Shown here: piece by piece, positions 45,422-54,000 of the stretch
Numbering within the stretch: the first letter of the stretch is position 1
Layout: every line of letters starts with the position of its first letter
Assembly (NCBI GenBank): GCA_027488815.1
Contig: JAIYAX010000001.1
Location: forward strand, 62,001 to 126,000
Length of the DNA: 64,000 nucleotides
DNA from: Cytophagaceae bacterium
Lineage (GTDB): Bacteria; Bacteroidota; Bacteroidia; Cytophagales; JAIYAX01
Reading direction: 5' to 3'
Position numbers and translations under genes: made by a program
The notes under the pieces: generated by a model
What the model saw: the letters and a program-made list of their open reading frames with translations, nothing else
Told to the model about the DNA's origin: nothing
Databases searched by the model: none

Positions 45422-46534
45422 TTACTCAGTCGCAAAAATCAATTTGTCTGAAAGATTGAAGAAATTTGGGTCACCAACATTATCCTTTAATGAATAGTCG
45501 CAGTTGTAGCATTTAAACCAACTGATAAACTTGCGGTCCGCCCAAGGAATATCAATCGACTTACGGTAAACAACCATTGATTTAGCTCCGCAACACAAGC
45601 ATTCTCTTAAGTTGTAAAAATCTCTGTTCTTTCTTTCTGCTTCGGCAAATCTTTCAACTCGTCCGTTTGGATTATCATAATACGGTTCGTAATATGAAAT
45701 ATTATTGCGTATATTAATGTTGAAAGTAGTTCTGCCAATTTCCTTTAGATGCCCGAGTCTGAGCAAACTAATTGCTAATTTTCTTGACTTACTCTTTTCT
45801 TCAAAGTCGCTGAACTCAAATTTTACTGCTAAAAATTCGTCAATGAGTTTGATTCCAGTTGCAGTTCGAAAAAAGTGAGGGAGATAATTTTGCAAATACT
45901 TTTTCTCTGCCTTAATAATTTTGTCAATTAATGGAATCAATCGTTGAGAAATCAAATACTCAAACGCCAATAGATTAAGTAATGTCATACCATTGTGCAT
46001 TATTCTGTTTCTCCATTCAGTAAGGTAGTTGAGAGTTTCAATGCTTCGTTGGCTCAAAAGAAATTCATAGTCTTTTAGATGTTGAGAGAAAACATCAGAA
46101 TTCTTGTCATAATATTTGAATGCTTGCTTAAATCTTTTAAATGCTTCGTTATACTCAATTGTCTTGATTTCGTCCGCCCTTAGTTTACTGTCAAAATAAA
46201 GGAATAAATCTTCTTCATTTTCAAGAAATTTAACTGCTAAGTATGGATTAATTCGTCTTAGAATGTCCTTCAAAAGAAGTTCTATGAAACGATGAAAACC
46301 GAGAATTGAAAAAACAATATTGTCGTTTGCTCCAGTGAAGTTGAATGCAAGCGTTTCACGTGTCCAACTTTGGATGTCTAAGATGAAATGAAAAGTATCC
46401 TTCTTATCTCTAAAGGTCAGAAAGTAATTATGAAACGCATCATTAAGTGATGAATAGTAAACAGGTGGATTCGTTGTGAAGTCCTTACTAATTCTTACAT
46501 CATTATTCTTAAAAAAATTTCTGAGCTTGTTCAT
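45422..46534 (-). CDS. HEPN-motif protein with C-terminal zinc ribbon
   Basis: 370 residues, not assigned to a named family. The helical N-terminal two-thirds contain WRNRIMHNG at 174-182, whose R175-x4-H180 is the RxxxxH ribonuclease motif of HEPN domains. The helices before it (IVFSILGFHRFIELLLKDILRRINPYL) fit the HEPN four-helix fold. The C-terminus has CLCCGAKS and FKCYNCDYSL, two CxxC pairs about 35 residues apart, forming a zinc ribbon. HEPN nucleases serve in toxin-antitoxin and antiviral systems. No antitoxin such as MNT lies beside it. Base composition is AT-rich like its neighbours, suggesting transfer. Confidence 0.65.
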   Translation of the reverse strand: MNKLRNFFKNNDVRISKDFTTNPPVYYSSLNDAFHNYFLTFRDKKDTFHFILDIQSWTRETLAFNFTGANDNIVFSILGFHRFIELLLKDILRRINPYLAVKFLENEEDLFLYFDSKLRADEIKTIEYNEAFKRFKQAFKYYDKNSDVFSQHLKDYEFLLSQRSIETLNYLTEWRNRIMHNGMTLLNLLAFEYLISQRLIPLIDKIIKAEKKYLQNYLPHFFRTATGIKLIDEFLAVKFEFSDFEEKSKSRKLAISLLRLGHLKEIGRTTFNINIRNNISYYEPYYDNPNGRVERFAEAERKNRDFYNLRECLCCGAKSMVVYRKSIDIPWADRKFISWFKCYNCDYSLKDNVGDPNFFNLSDKLIFATE

Positions 46535-46814
46535 TTCTTTCCATTGTAATCATAGAATGACCTCTAACTCGCCTAATGCCACACTAATTCGCCATCATAT
46601 CCTATTGCCACAACAGCATATAATCCGAGAAAATGAACCAAAATTTAGCAAATAGCAGTACTGCAACCATTTAACAAACTTACCCTTTTCCCAAACACCA
46701 ATCAAGCAGCCCGCTTAAACAGATGTTCGGTATTTATCAACATTAACCCTGCTGCAGGGATTCAAACTCCGCTTCCCTACCATCTCATCCATGTTTTCCC
46801 TACCTTCGCTGCCT

Positions 46815-47177
46815 ATGTCCATCCTCAGCCAAATCCTCATCGCACTGGTAGCCCTGGAGCACCTGTACTTCTTATACATCGAGATGCTCGCCTGGGAGAC
46901 CGTCGGCAAGCGCACTTTTAAGTCTATGCCTCCGGAGCTTTTCAAGCCCACCAAAGGCATGGCGGCTAACCAGGGCTTGTACAATGGTTTTCTCGCAGCG
47001 GGGCTGGTCTGGAGCCTGCTCATCAGCGACCCTGTTTGGAGCGTAAATGTGGCCACCTTTTTTCTGGCTTGTGTGTTTGTCGCCGGCAGCTTTGGGGCCT
47101 ACAGCATCTCCAAACGCATTTTTTATATTCAGGCTCTTCCTGCCTTGCTGGCGGGTATATGTGTATGGCTTTTCTAA
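46815..47177 (+). CDS. DUF1304 family membrane protein
   Basis: About 120 residues from the ATG at 46815 (MSILSQILIALVALEHLYFLYIEMLAWET), which is the family's start; a longer frame from 46791 would add eight residues. Four membrane helices. The LEHLYFLYIEM and GMAANQGLYNGFLAAGL motifs match DUF1304. The function is not known. The next gene starts 13 bp after. Confidence 0.88.
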   Translation: MSILSQILIALVALEHLYFLYIEMLAWETVGKRTFKSMPPELFKPTKGMAANQGLYNGFLAAGLVWSLLISDPVWSVNVATFFLACVFVAGSFGAYSISKRIFYIQALPALLAGICVWLF

Positions 47178-47190
47178 TTTATTGTTTTTA

Positions 47191-47847
47191 ATGAGCCCTC
47201 AAACGATCAAAGGATTTGTGAGCAGACTGATCCACAGGGCTGGTAAGCTGGCTTTTCCTCTTCAAGTCGTTGGGTTGCTCAGCATACTGTGCATATGCTG
47301 CCCCCGGCTTCATGCTCAGTCGGAGGTAAATTGGGACGAGCAGTATACCCTGGAGCTTTCAGACTTCAAATCTGACCTTACTAAAATCGGCGAAACGAAC
47401 TTCATCAGCCTGCAAACTGCGGCAACTCTCTATTTTTCTTTTCAGATGTCAACGGCTGAATTTATGTTCACCAAAAACTTTAACTCCAAAGTGAGTTGCT
47501 ACTTCCTGCCCGGGTCGGCCTACCTCGTGGCACCCGATAGCAATACTGCACGCTCCATGGTAGAGTACGCCAATTTTGAGTTTGACCTTGCAGAGCTCTA
47601 TGCCCGACGACTAAGGCAAAGGTTGTATGAGGAGAAAGGCGCCTTTTCAGATGTGAACTTTTTCAAGCCTGAGTATGATGAAGTGTTCCGACAACTCAAC
47701 GAACGAAAGACCCATGCCATAGGCCTGGCTGACTTCGGCAGAAACAAAGAAAAACTAAAGGAACTGCATGATGAGGTGCTTAAGGAATTAACATTATTGG
47801 CTGATTTCTGCAAGAGCTGTAAGGTCAAGAAAAAGAAAAATCCTTGA
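47191..47847 (+). CDS. Exported hypothetical protein
   Basis: 218 residues from the ATG at 47191; the longer open frame overlaps DUF1304 in another frame and is not credible. The N-terminus has a long basic segment, then a signal-type helix (LQVVGLLSILCICCPRLHAQ). The mature part (SEVNWDEQYTLELSDFKSDLTKIG) begins like many Bacteroidota exported proteins that refer to DUF922-type protease folds, but no HExxH is seen, so this is not a peptidase by that test. The C-terminal half is a charged helix ending in KVKKKKNP. Unknown function. Confidence 0.65.
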   Translation: MSPQTIKGFVSRLIHRAGKLAFPLQVVGLLSILCICCPRLHAQSEVNWDEQYTLELSDFKSDLTKIGETNFISLQTAATLYFSFQMSTAEFMFTKNFNSKVSCYFLPGSAYLVAPDSNTARSMVEYANFEFDLAELYARRLRQRLYEEKGAFSDVNFFKPEYDEVFRQLNERKTHAIGLADFGRNKEKLKELHDEVLKELTLLADFCKSCKVKKKKNP

Positions 47848-47886
47848 GATAGGCATTAGCCGAGATGGCTGTATCGGTAGAGCTGA

Positions 47887-48423
47887 TCATTGCTGCCTCT
47901 CCCACTCTTCCTTGCTGAGGGCGTACACAAAATTCAGGTTGTCCTTCTCCCCAAAGTAAGCGATCGACTGCTCGGCCACCTTGGTCACCCCAAGCCGGCT
48001 GATGGCGACCTGTGAGCGTACATTGACGGCTCCGATATGGAAATACACCTTGCCGACATACTGAAATATATAGTCCAGCATCAGCTTCTTCACCGATAGG
48101 TTATAGCCCTTGCCCCAATAGTCTTTGCCAAAAAAGGTATAGCCGATCAGGATGCTGTTATCTGCTTCATCAAAGTCATAGTACCGGCTGCTGCCGATGG
48201 CCTTTCCGGTTTGCCGCTCCGTGATTTTGAAGGCCCCTTTGCTTTCCATCGCTCCCTTGAAAAAGTTCTCAAAAACCTCTCGTTTCCAGCGCTCTTTGTT
48301 CGGGTGCTGCTCCCATACCAGTGGGTCAGAGGCTAGGGCATAAAGCTCTTCGAAATCGGAGGCTTGAAGGGGTTGCAGGAGGACGAGGGAATTGCTGAGG
48401 AGGGGCTGTATGGGGATTGACAT
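47887..48423 (-). CDS. GNAT-family acetyltransferase (RimJ/RimL type)
   Basis: 178 residues. The acetyl-CoA binding signature reads GYTFFGKDYWGKGYNLSVKKLMLDYIF, with the loop Q/R-x-x-G-x-G/A replaced here by YWGKGYN; LRPLQASDFEELY-like start (LLQPLQASDFEELYAL) and HIGAVNVRSQVAISRLG (the partner-recognition Asn) are typical of ribosomal-protein and aminoglycoside-like RimJ/L acetyltransferases. Substrate unknown. It faces the palindrome cluster at 48.5-49.0 kb with its 5' end. Confidence 0.93.
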   Translation of the reverse strand: MSIPIQPLLSNSLVLLQPLQASDFEELYALASDPLVWEQHPNKERWKREVFENFFKGAMESKGAFKITERQTGKAIGSSRYYDFDEADNSILIGYTFFGKDYWGKGYNLSVKKLMLDYIFQYVGKVYFHIGAVNVRSQVAISRLGVTKVAEQSIAYFGEKDNLNFVYALSKEEWERQQ

Positions 48424-48492
48424 ATCAGAGGGCGTTCAGGACCGAAGATAGCTATTGTCCTCAAATTTCATGAAAACATCGCCTGTCCATCC

Positions 48493-48562
48493 CTTGCCGT
48501 GGTTCGTGTCACACGAACCACCATTAAAAATCGGTCTTTAAACCCGTATTGGATATTGCTCT
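48493..48562 (+). repeat. First 70-nt unit of the palindrome-containing repeat
   Basis: A 70-nt unit holds a hairpin (48499-48521; arms GTGGTTCGTG and its complement around TCA), then TTAAAAATCGG and a GGATATTGCTC end. It recurs at 48568-48637 and 48748-48817 with one to two differences. Confidence 0.9.
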
Positions 48563-48567
48563 TTGCC

Positions 48568-48716
48568 CTTGCCGTGGTTCGTGTCACACGAACCACCATT
48601 AAAAATCGGGCTTTAAACCCGTGTTGGATATTGCTCCCTTGCCTTGATTCATGTCACACAATCTTGTGGTTCGTGGGACACGAACCACAGCGGGGGGTGG
48701 TGATGGTGATTTTCTT
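48568..48716 (+). repeat. 180-bp tandem repeat, copy 1
   Basis: Unit A (as at 48493) joined to unit B with a second palindrome (48666-48688; arms GTGGTTCGTG and complement, loop GGA). The 149-nt block recurs exactly 180 bp downstream with a single difference seen (A/G at 48651/48831), then the copies diverge at 48717. The stretch 48424-49052 contains no convincing gene. Confidence 0.9.
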
Positions 48717-48747
48717 ATCTTGTGGTTCGTGGGACACCCACACCACC

Positions 48748-48896
48748 CTTGCCGTGGTTCGTGTCACACGAACCACCATTAAAAATCGGGCTTTAAACCC
48801 GTGTTGGATATTGCTCCCTTGCCTTGATTCGTGTCACACAATCTTGTGGTTCGTGGGACACGAACCACAGCGGGGGGTGGTGATGGTGATTTTCTT
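48748..48896 (+). repeat. 180-bp tandem repeat, copy 2
   Basis: Same as copy 1: hairpins at 48757-48779 region and 48846-48868, followed by AGCGGGGGGTGG and TGATGGTGATTTTC. A further GGA-loop palindrome follows at 48914-48934. Confidence 0.9.
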
Positions 48897-48968
48897 TTTC
48901 TACTCCTTAGCCATGGTTCGTGGGACACGAACCACGGCGGAGGAACCAGTATCACTGCAGAAGCATAA

Positions 48969-48991
48969 GGTACGAGCTGCAAGCTCGTACC
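48969..48991. repeat. 23-bp palindrome of a different family, 10-3-10
   Basis: Arms GGTACGAGCT and AGCTCGTACC are exact complements around the loop GCA. The stem sequence differs from the GTGGTTCGTG family next to it, but the 10-3-10 architecture is the same. A degenerate copy occurs at 44444-44466. Confidence 0.85.
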
Positions 48992-49052
48992 AGCAGGGGC
49001 AATACTTTCACGGGTTTTAGTAATTGGGCTAATCACCCGGTCTTTACAAAAC

Positions 49053-49496
49053 TTACCCCAACATCCACTCCACCCTTTTCATCGTCTCGCTCAGGCTCTG
49101 TCCGTTTTGGATATTGCTCTTGACCGACTCGATCAGTTCCTCCACTCTGCTGCGTTCATAGCCAAACTTGACCGCAAACAGATTGCAAAGTTTCCACTCT
49201 TCCTCATGTACCTGATCGTCCACCGACATCATATGTACCAGGTCAAACAACTGAGAAAACTTCTCCTGCTTACCGGTGGGAATTTCAAACTTGATGGCGC
49301 CGGGGTTTTTACGGATTTCCTGTAAGCGGCTATCCGAAATCCCATGTCTTTTGGCGATGGTCTTCAGCAGATTCATCTCCACATCTAAAAATTGCCCGTC
49401 TACGGCAGCCACCTCGATCAGGTTCTTCATATGGCTGCTGGCTGAACCATTGCCCTGGCTTACAAGACCTAGAATATCCTTAAGTTTGATCATCAT
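49053..49496 (-). CDS. TerB-like (tellurite resistance fold) protein
   Basis: 147 residues. The all-helical TerB fold shows in two repeated segments, each with acidic loops: IEVAAVDGQFLDVEMNLLKTIAKRHGIS and VHMMSVDDQVHEEEWKLCNLFAVKFGY. Such domains bind metal or act as adaptors in stress-response complexes. No other Ter gene is present in the window. Starts at two ATGs (49496, 49493). Confidence 0.8.
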   Translation of the reverse strand: MMIKLKDILGLVSQGNGSASSHMKNLIEVAAVDGQFLDVEMNLLKTIAKRHGISDSRLQEIRKNPGAIKFEIPTGKQEKFSQLFDLVHMMSVDDQVHEEEWKLCNLFAVKFGYERSRVEELIESVKSNIQNGQSLSETMKRVEWMLG

Positions 49497-49557
49497 TTAG
49501 GTTAAGATTTAAGGATGCAAAATAGGAAATATACCTTGTATGCCTTAGGCTTAACCC

Positions 49558-50085
49558 ATGAATATTCGAATTATTGTGCATTTACGATCAAGCAAGTCGG
49601 ATCAGGAATTCAAGCCTTTATTGAGTGGGAAATTTGTTTTGGAAAAATTCCCTGGCAAAGGCGGCTGGACCTATGCCAGGCTGCCCTGGGTAAGTCCAGA
49701 CCGCAGCCAGCCCTTTGGTTGGCGGATTGTGAGTGGCTCCATCGATGAGCATCCCTTGGTCCACTATAAGTTGATGCCTATGGGCGATGGCAGCTTGTTT
49801 TTGCCGGTAAAAGCATCCATCCGCAAGAAAATACAAAAAGAAGCAGGGGATTGGGTGCAGGTTGTGCTTTACGAAGTTGAACCTCCTCATTCACTTTGTG
49901 CTGAACTGATGGAATGTTTGGCGATGTTTCCAGGCTCAAAGGAAATGTTTGAGTCATTGCCGGAGGCGGAGCAAAAGGGTATGGTCATGAAGGTTTTTTA
50001 TGCAGCAAATGAAGACGAAAAAGCCGCCCTTATTTCTGGACTTATTGATAAGCTGCTGACCCTTAGGGAAGACTCAGGTAAATGA
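49558..50085 (+). CDS. DUF1905 and YdeI-type protein
   Basis: 175 residues. An N-terminal DUF1905 beta-barrel (FVLEKFPGKGGWTYARLPWV, KLMPMGDGSLFLPVKASIRKKIQKEAGDWVQV) with its typical GKGGW and LPVK motifs, followed by a helical C-terminal segment with bacteriocin-protection (YdeI/OmpD-associated) character (EMFESLPEAEQKGMVMKVFYAANEDEKAALISGLIDKL). The domains are often linked in Bacteroidota. The function is poorly defined. The gene's tail overlaps, by 23 nt, the 3' end of the convergent gene at 50063. Confidence 0.8.
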   Translation: MNIRIIVHLRSSKSDQEFKPLLSGKFVLEKFPGKGGWTYARLPWVSPDRSQPFGWRIVSGSIDEHPLVHYKLMPMGDGSLFLPVKASIRKKIQKEAGDWVQVVLYEVEPPHSLCAELMECLAMFPGSKEMFESLPEAEQKGMVMKVFYAANEDEKAALISGLIDKLLTLREDSGK

Positions 50086-51076
50086 CCAGGCCTTTGTTGC
50101 CTGCCAGGTATAGCCCCCGGCCATTGGGTTGGGCTTTGAGCACATGCAATCCCGAAGGGACACCTGCCACAGGCTGCCAGGTTTTACCGCCATCCTGTGT
50201 CCAATCTAGGCCTCCGGGTCCGATGGCAAAGGCATTTTCATTATCGAGCCATTGCACACACTCACGATAGCCTCCTGTTGAGGTAGAGGGTTTCTGCCAA
50301 TTCTTTCCCCCATCGGGGGTCAGCCAGACGTGGTCCTGTCTGAGGGTATCCTGCAAATAGTCTCCACCTACAACAATCCCCTGCATTTCGTTTTTAAAAG
50401 CCAGACTAAATGCTCCTCTGGAGGCTTTGCCTTGAAGCATAGGTAACGAACTCAGGCTCCAGTTTTTTGCACCATCCTTGCTTTCAAATAAACGGGAAAC
50501 CATACCTCCACTCACCATTCTGACCAAACCCGTATGGTAACACTCCATGCTGGTGCCGCTGGCTGCAAAGAAGGCTTCACCAGCTTGCATGTCAGGCATT
50601 TGTTTGTGGCTGACCCGTTGCCAGGAATTACCTGAATCAATGCTTTTCAATAAGAAGAGGCGACCATCAACCGGATCACCCAAGGCATAGCCCACTTTAT
50701 CGGTGCAGAAACACAGGGCGTCCAAAAAAGCAAGGCTATCGTTTAGCTCATAGCTCAGGCTCCAGCTTTTTCCTCCATCCAGAGTGCGGTAAATCCGGGC
50801 AGGGCTGCCGGCAGAGGCTACCAAAGCGTTCAAACTGTCAAAGGCATGGATGCTTCTGAAATCCAGACGGTCGGGAGAGATACTTTGCCACTCAGTAGAC
50901 TTTGAGGCTTTTCGATATACCGCTCCTTTGCTTCCACTTACCCATAAGCTGCCATCGGGAGCAAGGCTCAACCCACGAAATGATGAGCTGGGGGATAAGG
51001 TGTCGATGCTTAGCTGAAACTGAGCAGTTGCCATCAAACTGTTCAATAAAAAAGCCAGACCAAATAGCCTTTTCAT
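50063..51076 (-). CDS. YCF48-like beta-propeller, exported
   Basis: 337 residues with a signal peptide (LFGLAFLLNSLMATAQ). Repeated blades with Asp-box-like strings (RTLDGGKSWSLSYELND, KSIDSGNSWQRVS, ESKDGAKNWSLSS, LTPDGGKNWQKPS, WTQDGGKTWQPVA) run through the whole protein. Similar to the plant/cyanobacterial YCF48 photosystem assembly fold, common in Bacteroidota as secreted 'oxidoreductase'-named proteins. No T9SS tail is seen, unlike the one at 36326. Its start overlaps by 4 nt the stop of the giant T9SS protein upstream, so the two are translationally coupled. Confidence 0.88.
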   Translation of the reverse strand: MKRLFGLAFLLNSLMATAQFQLSIDTLSPSSSFRGLSLAPDGSLWVSGSKGAVYRKASKSTEWQSISPDRLDFRSIHAFDSLNALVASAGSPARIYRTLDGGKSWSLSYELNDSLAFLDALCFCTDKVGYALGDPVDGRLFLLKSIDSGNSWQRVSHKQMPDMQAGEAFFAASGTSMECYHTGLVRMVSGGMVSRLFESKDGAKNWSLSSLPMLQGKASRGAFSLAFKNEMQGIVVGGDYLQDTLRQDHVWLTPDGGKNWQKPSTSTGGYRECVQWLDNENAFAIGPGGLDWTQDGGKTWQPVAGVPSGLHVLKAQPNGRGLYLAGNKGLVIYLSLP

Positions 51077-54000
51077 CTCATCAGCATGATAAATCCATTG
51101 ACTGTTTTTTCTTCAAATTCAAGGAAATAAAAATACTGCCCGCCTGTCAACCCGTCACCAGTCCATCTGAACTCCGGGTCCTTGCTGAAATAAACCTGCC
51201 TGCCCCATCGATCCATGATTTTCAATGACTTGAACCGGCAACTCCAATACGCCGAATTGATCTCAAATACTTCATTCAGGCCATCGCCATTAGGGGTTAT
51301 AAAATTCGGCAAAGAGTTGAGGGCTTGTTCACGTTCACGGAAAACCAACTTAACAGCAATGCTATCTTGTTTTCGTCCGCAGCTCTTGTTGACTGCTTTA
51401 ACAAATACCATCGGATTAGTTCCAGGCTTCTGCCTACAAGTTGGTACAAATGACCCAAGCACTATGAGTATACCAGGTGTACCTAACCCGCTTTCGACCT
51501 CTACAGGAAAATTCACTCCAACTGGTGTAAAAGACCACGTAACGGTATCAGAAGACAATATTCTTACTCCCAATACATTTACGGTGTCATAAATAGCCGT
51601 AAATTCATAGAGATCAGGCCCCAGTTCTTTAAGGCTCGTGAAAATGACCGGTGGATTTTCCGCTGAGTTGTACACCAATTGCAATCTTACGCTATCTCGT
51701 TTTGTCTGACATCCAACTGCCTCAGCAACTACCCAAAGACTGATGTTCCCAATAACTGCCGCATCACAATTGAAAGGCAGGGTGATGGAGGTGATCAAAC
51801 TTCCAACGGCAGTAGTTGGCCCAACTATAGGGCTTGCAATGCTTAAATGCCATGAAGGATCGGTTCTCAGGATCAGGTTGATACGGCTGCTATCCCCCGC
51901 AATTATTTCAGTAGGCAGATTAACAACTCCACCTGGGTTTAGTGTAAACAGTTGTCCATTTGTCAACCCTGAAATAATGGAGCTTGGCTCGCTAATGCGA
52001 GAGTATCGGAAATGCAAAATGACAGTATCGGGTTTAGAGGTGCAACCTGTATCCTGATAAATCATCCTCACCCTCAGTATACTATCTGCTCCGGGAATGC
52101 AATTGGCCAAACGCAAAGCCAGGCTGACTGTATCATTGGCTGAACTGGTATTGCTCGTACCGGTGGATTGAAGAACCTGTAGGTTTGAACCTGAAAAATT
52201 GAGTGGAAAAAAAGTAGCACTGATCCTGCTCAGCGTGTCGGTATCTACTACACGCAGATTAACTCTCCTGAAGTAAGGAGGCAAGGTAAGGGTGTCTGTC
52301 CCTGTCAACAACACCGACTGCAGACTGTCAGTCATGAATACCTTTGGCCTTTTGTTAGGGGGATTGGGCGATCTAAACGTGAAAATGAGAGTATCAGCTG
52401 ATAAAGTAGGGCAGCGTTGGTCTCGTGCAATAATTCTAAACCTGAACATGGTGTCCATAGGTGTACAAACTGGTAAACAAATCTGACGTGTGGCACTACT
52501 GCCAAAGGGGCCATTGTTCATCAAAACAACGGAGGAGAATGGAGAAATAAACGAAGAGGGAAAGTTAAGCGCTGTCACACTGAGATTAAGCTGTGTGAAG
52601 GTATCCGGGTCTGATAGGTGCAGAACATAACACCGCTCCGCTGGCATCGAGAATAAGGTGTCCCCTGAATCCCACACACTATCAATGGAAGATCTAGCAG
52701 AAGTGAAAGTTGTCGTTCCAGGTGCTCCTATTAACCTGACCCTTATGTTAATGGTATCGCTAAAATTTCGATGGCAGGCGCTATCTGTCATTACAGCTCT
52801 CAAATTGACAAAGGTTGTCGTACAGGGCCAGCTGAAGGGAGGAAAACATACCTGAAAGAGAGCAGTATCAAGGTCATTTACTGTGTTTACATTATTGCTT
52901 AGGGTATGATTAAAACCGAGGTTTGGGCCAACCGGATTGGGCAGAAATCTTAAATACAATTGAGTAAGGGTATCCGGGTCAAAGCCTTTAATGGTAAAAC
53001 AGTTTGCAGACCGACTTAAATCCAAAGTATCGGTCGACCCTAAGGGAGATTGAGTAGCAGGGTTAATGACCTGTATGCCGGGAGAGTTGTCCGGAGGGTT
53101 TCTCGTCTGCACCCAAATCACTGCGCTATCCAGGCCGTTTTTCTTGCAAGCACGATCATCTATTCTGATTTTGACAGAAGCATAGGCTCCTTGATTGGGA
53201 TTACAATTTACAAAGCAAGCTGTGGCAATGGTGGTATCTTTATCATTGACTGTATTCACTTGAACCAGCGGAGAAAACGATTGCAAAACCGGTTGTGATG
53301 GACTCAGCAACTGAACAGCAACATCAAGTGTGGTCAGGGTATCTGTGTCTACTACATAAAACTGCAAACAGTTATTTGTGGTGGAACCTATTTGTAAGGT
53401 ATCATTGACACTAACAATGGCTTTAAAAGGGTCTTTATTATCAAAAAACACCAGTTTTGGCTTTGAGTTAATCGTATCTAAAATTCGGAGAATGATCATG
53501 ATACTGTCTCCTTTAGTACCACCGCAACCTGTATCTATCAAAACAAGTCTAAGTCTCAGCAAACTATCAGCACAGGTCCACAAACGATCCAGACATACTG
53601 AAAACTCTGTGGTATCGCTTGGATTAGATGGTGAATTCACAAAACCAAAATTGGTAAAACCCTGAAGATAACTAAGAGGAAAGTTAAGAGGCCTTGGTCT
53701 GAATACCAGTTTACTCAAGGTGTCACGGTCTATTCCAAATACCCCTATACATAAGTTGCTCGGAGTAATCACGAGCGTGTCCAGCGACTGTAAAATCTGG
53801 CCCGTAGCAGGGTTAAATGCCCGGATAGTAGGTTTGTTGTTAACCAGATTAAGTGGTTTGACCTGAAACAACTTGTTGTTCAGCAAAGGAGCTGGACAAC
53901 TTATATCTGATAACTGTGCCTGAATCTGCCAAATCCCTTGTGATTGGCTTGGGAGCAGGCAAGTTTCAAAACATACATCAACAAATACTGTATCTCCCAG

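Noticed and set aside
46345-46365. parS-like half-site GTTTCACGTG
   Set aside because: Only the left half matches the parS palindrome, and it lies inside a coding sequence in a transferred region.
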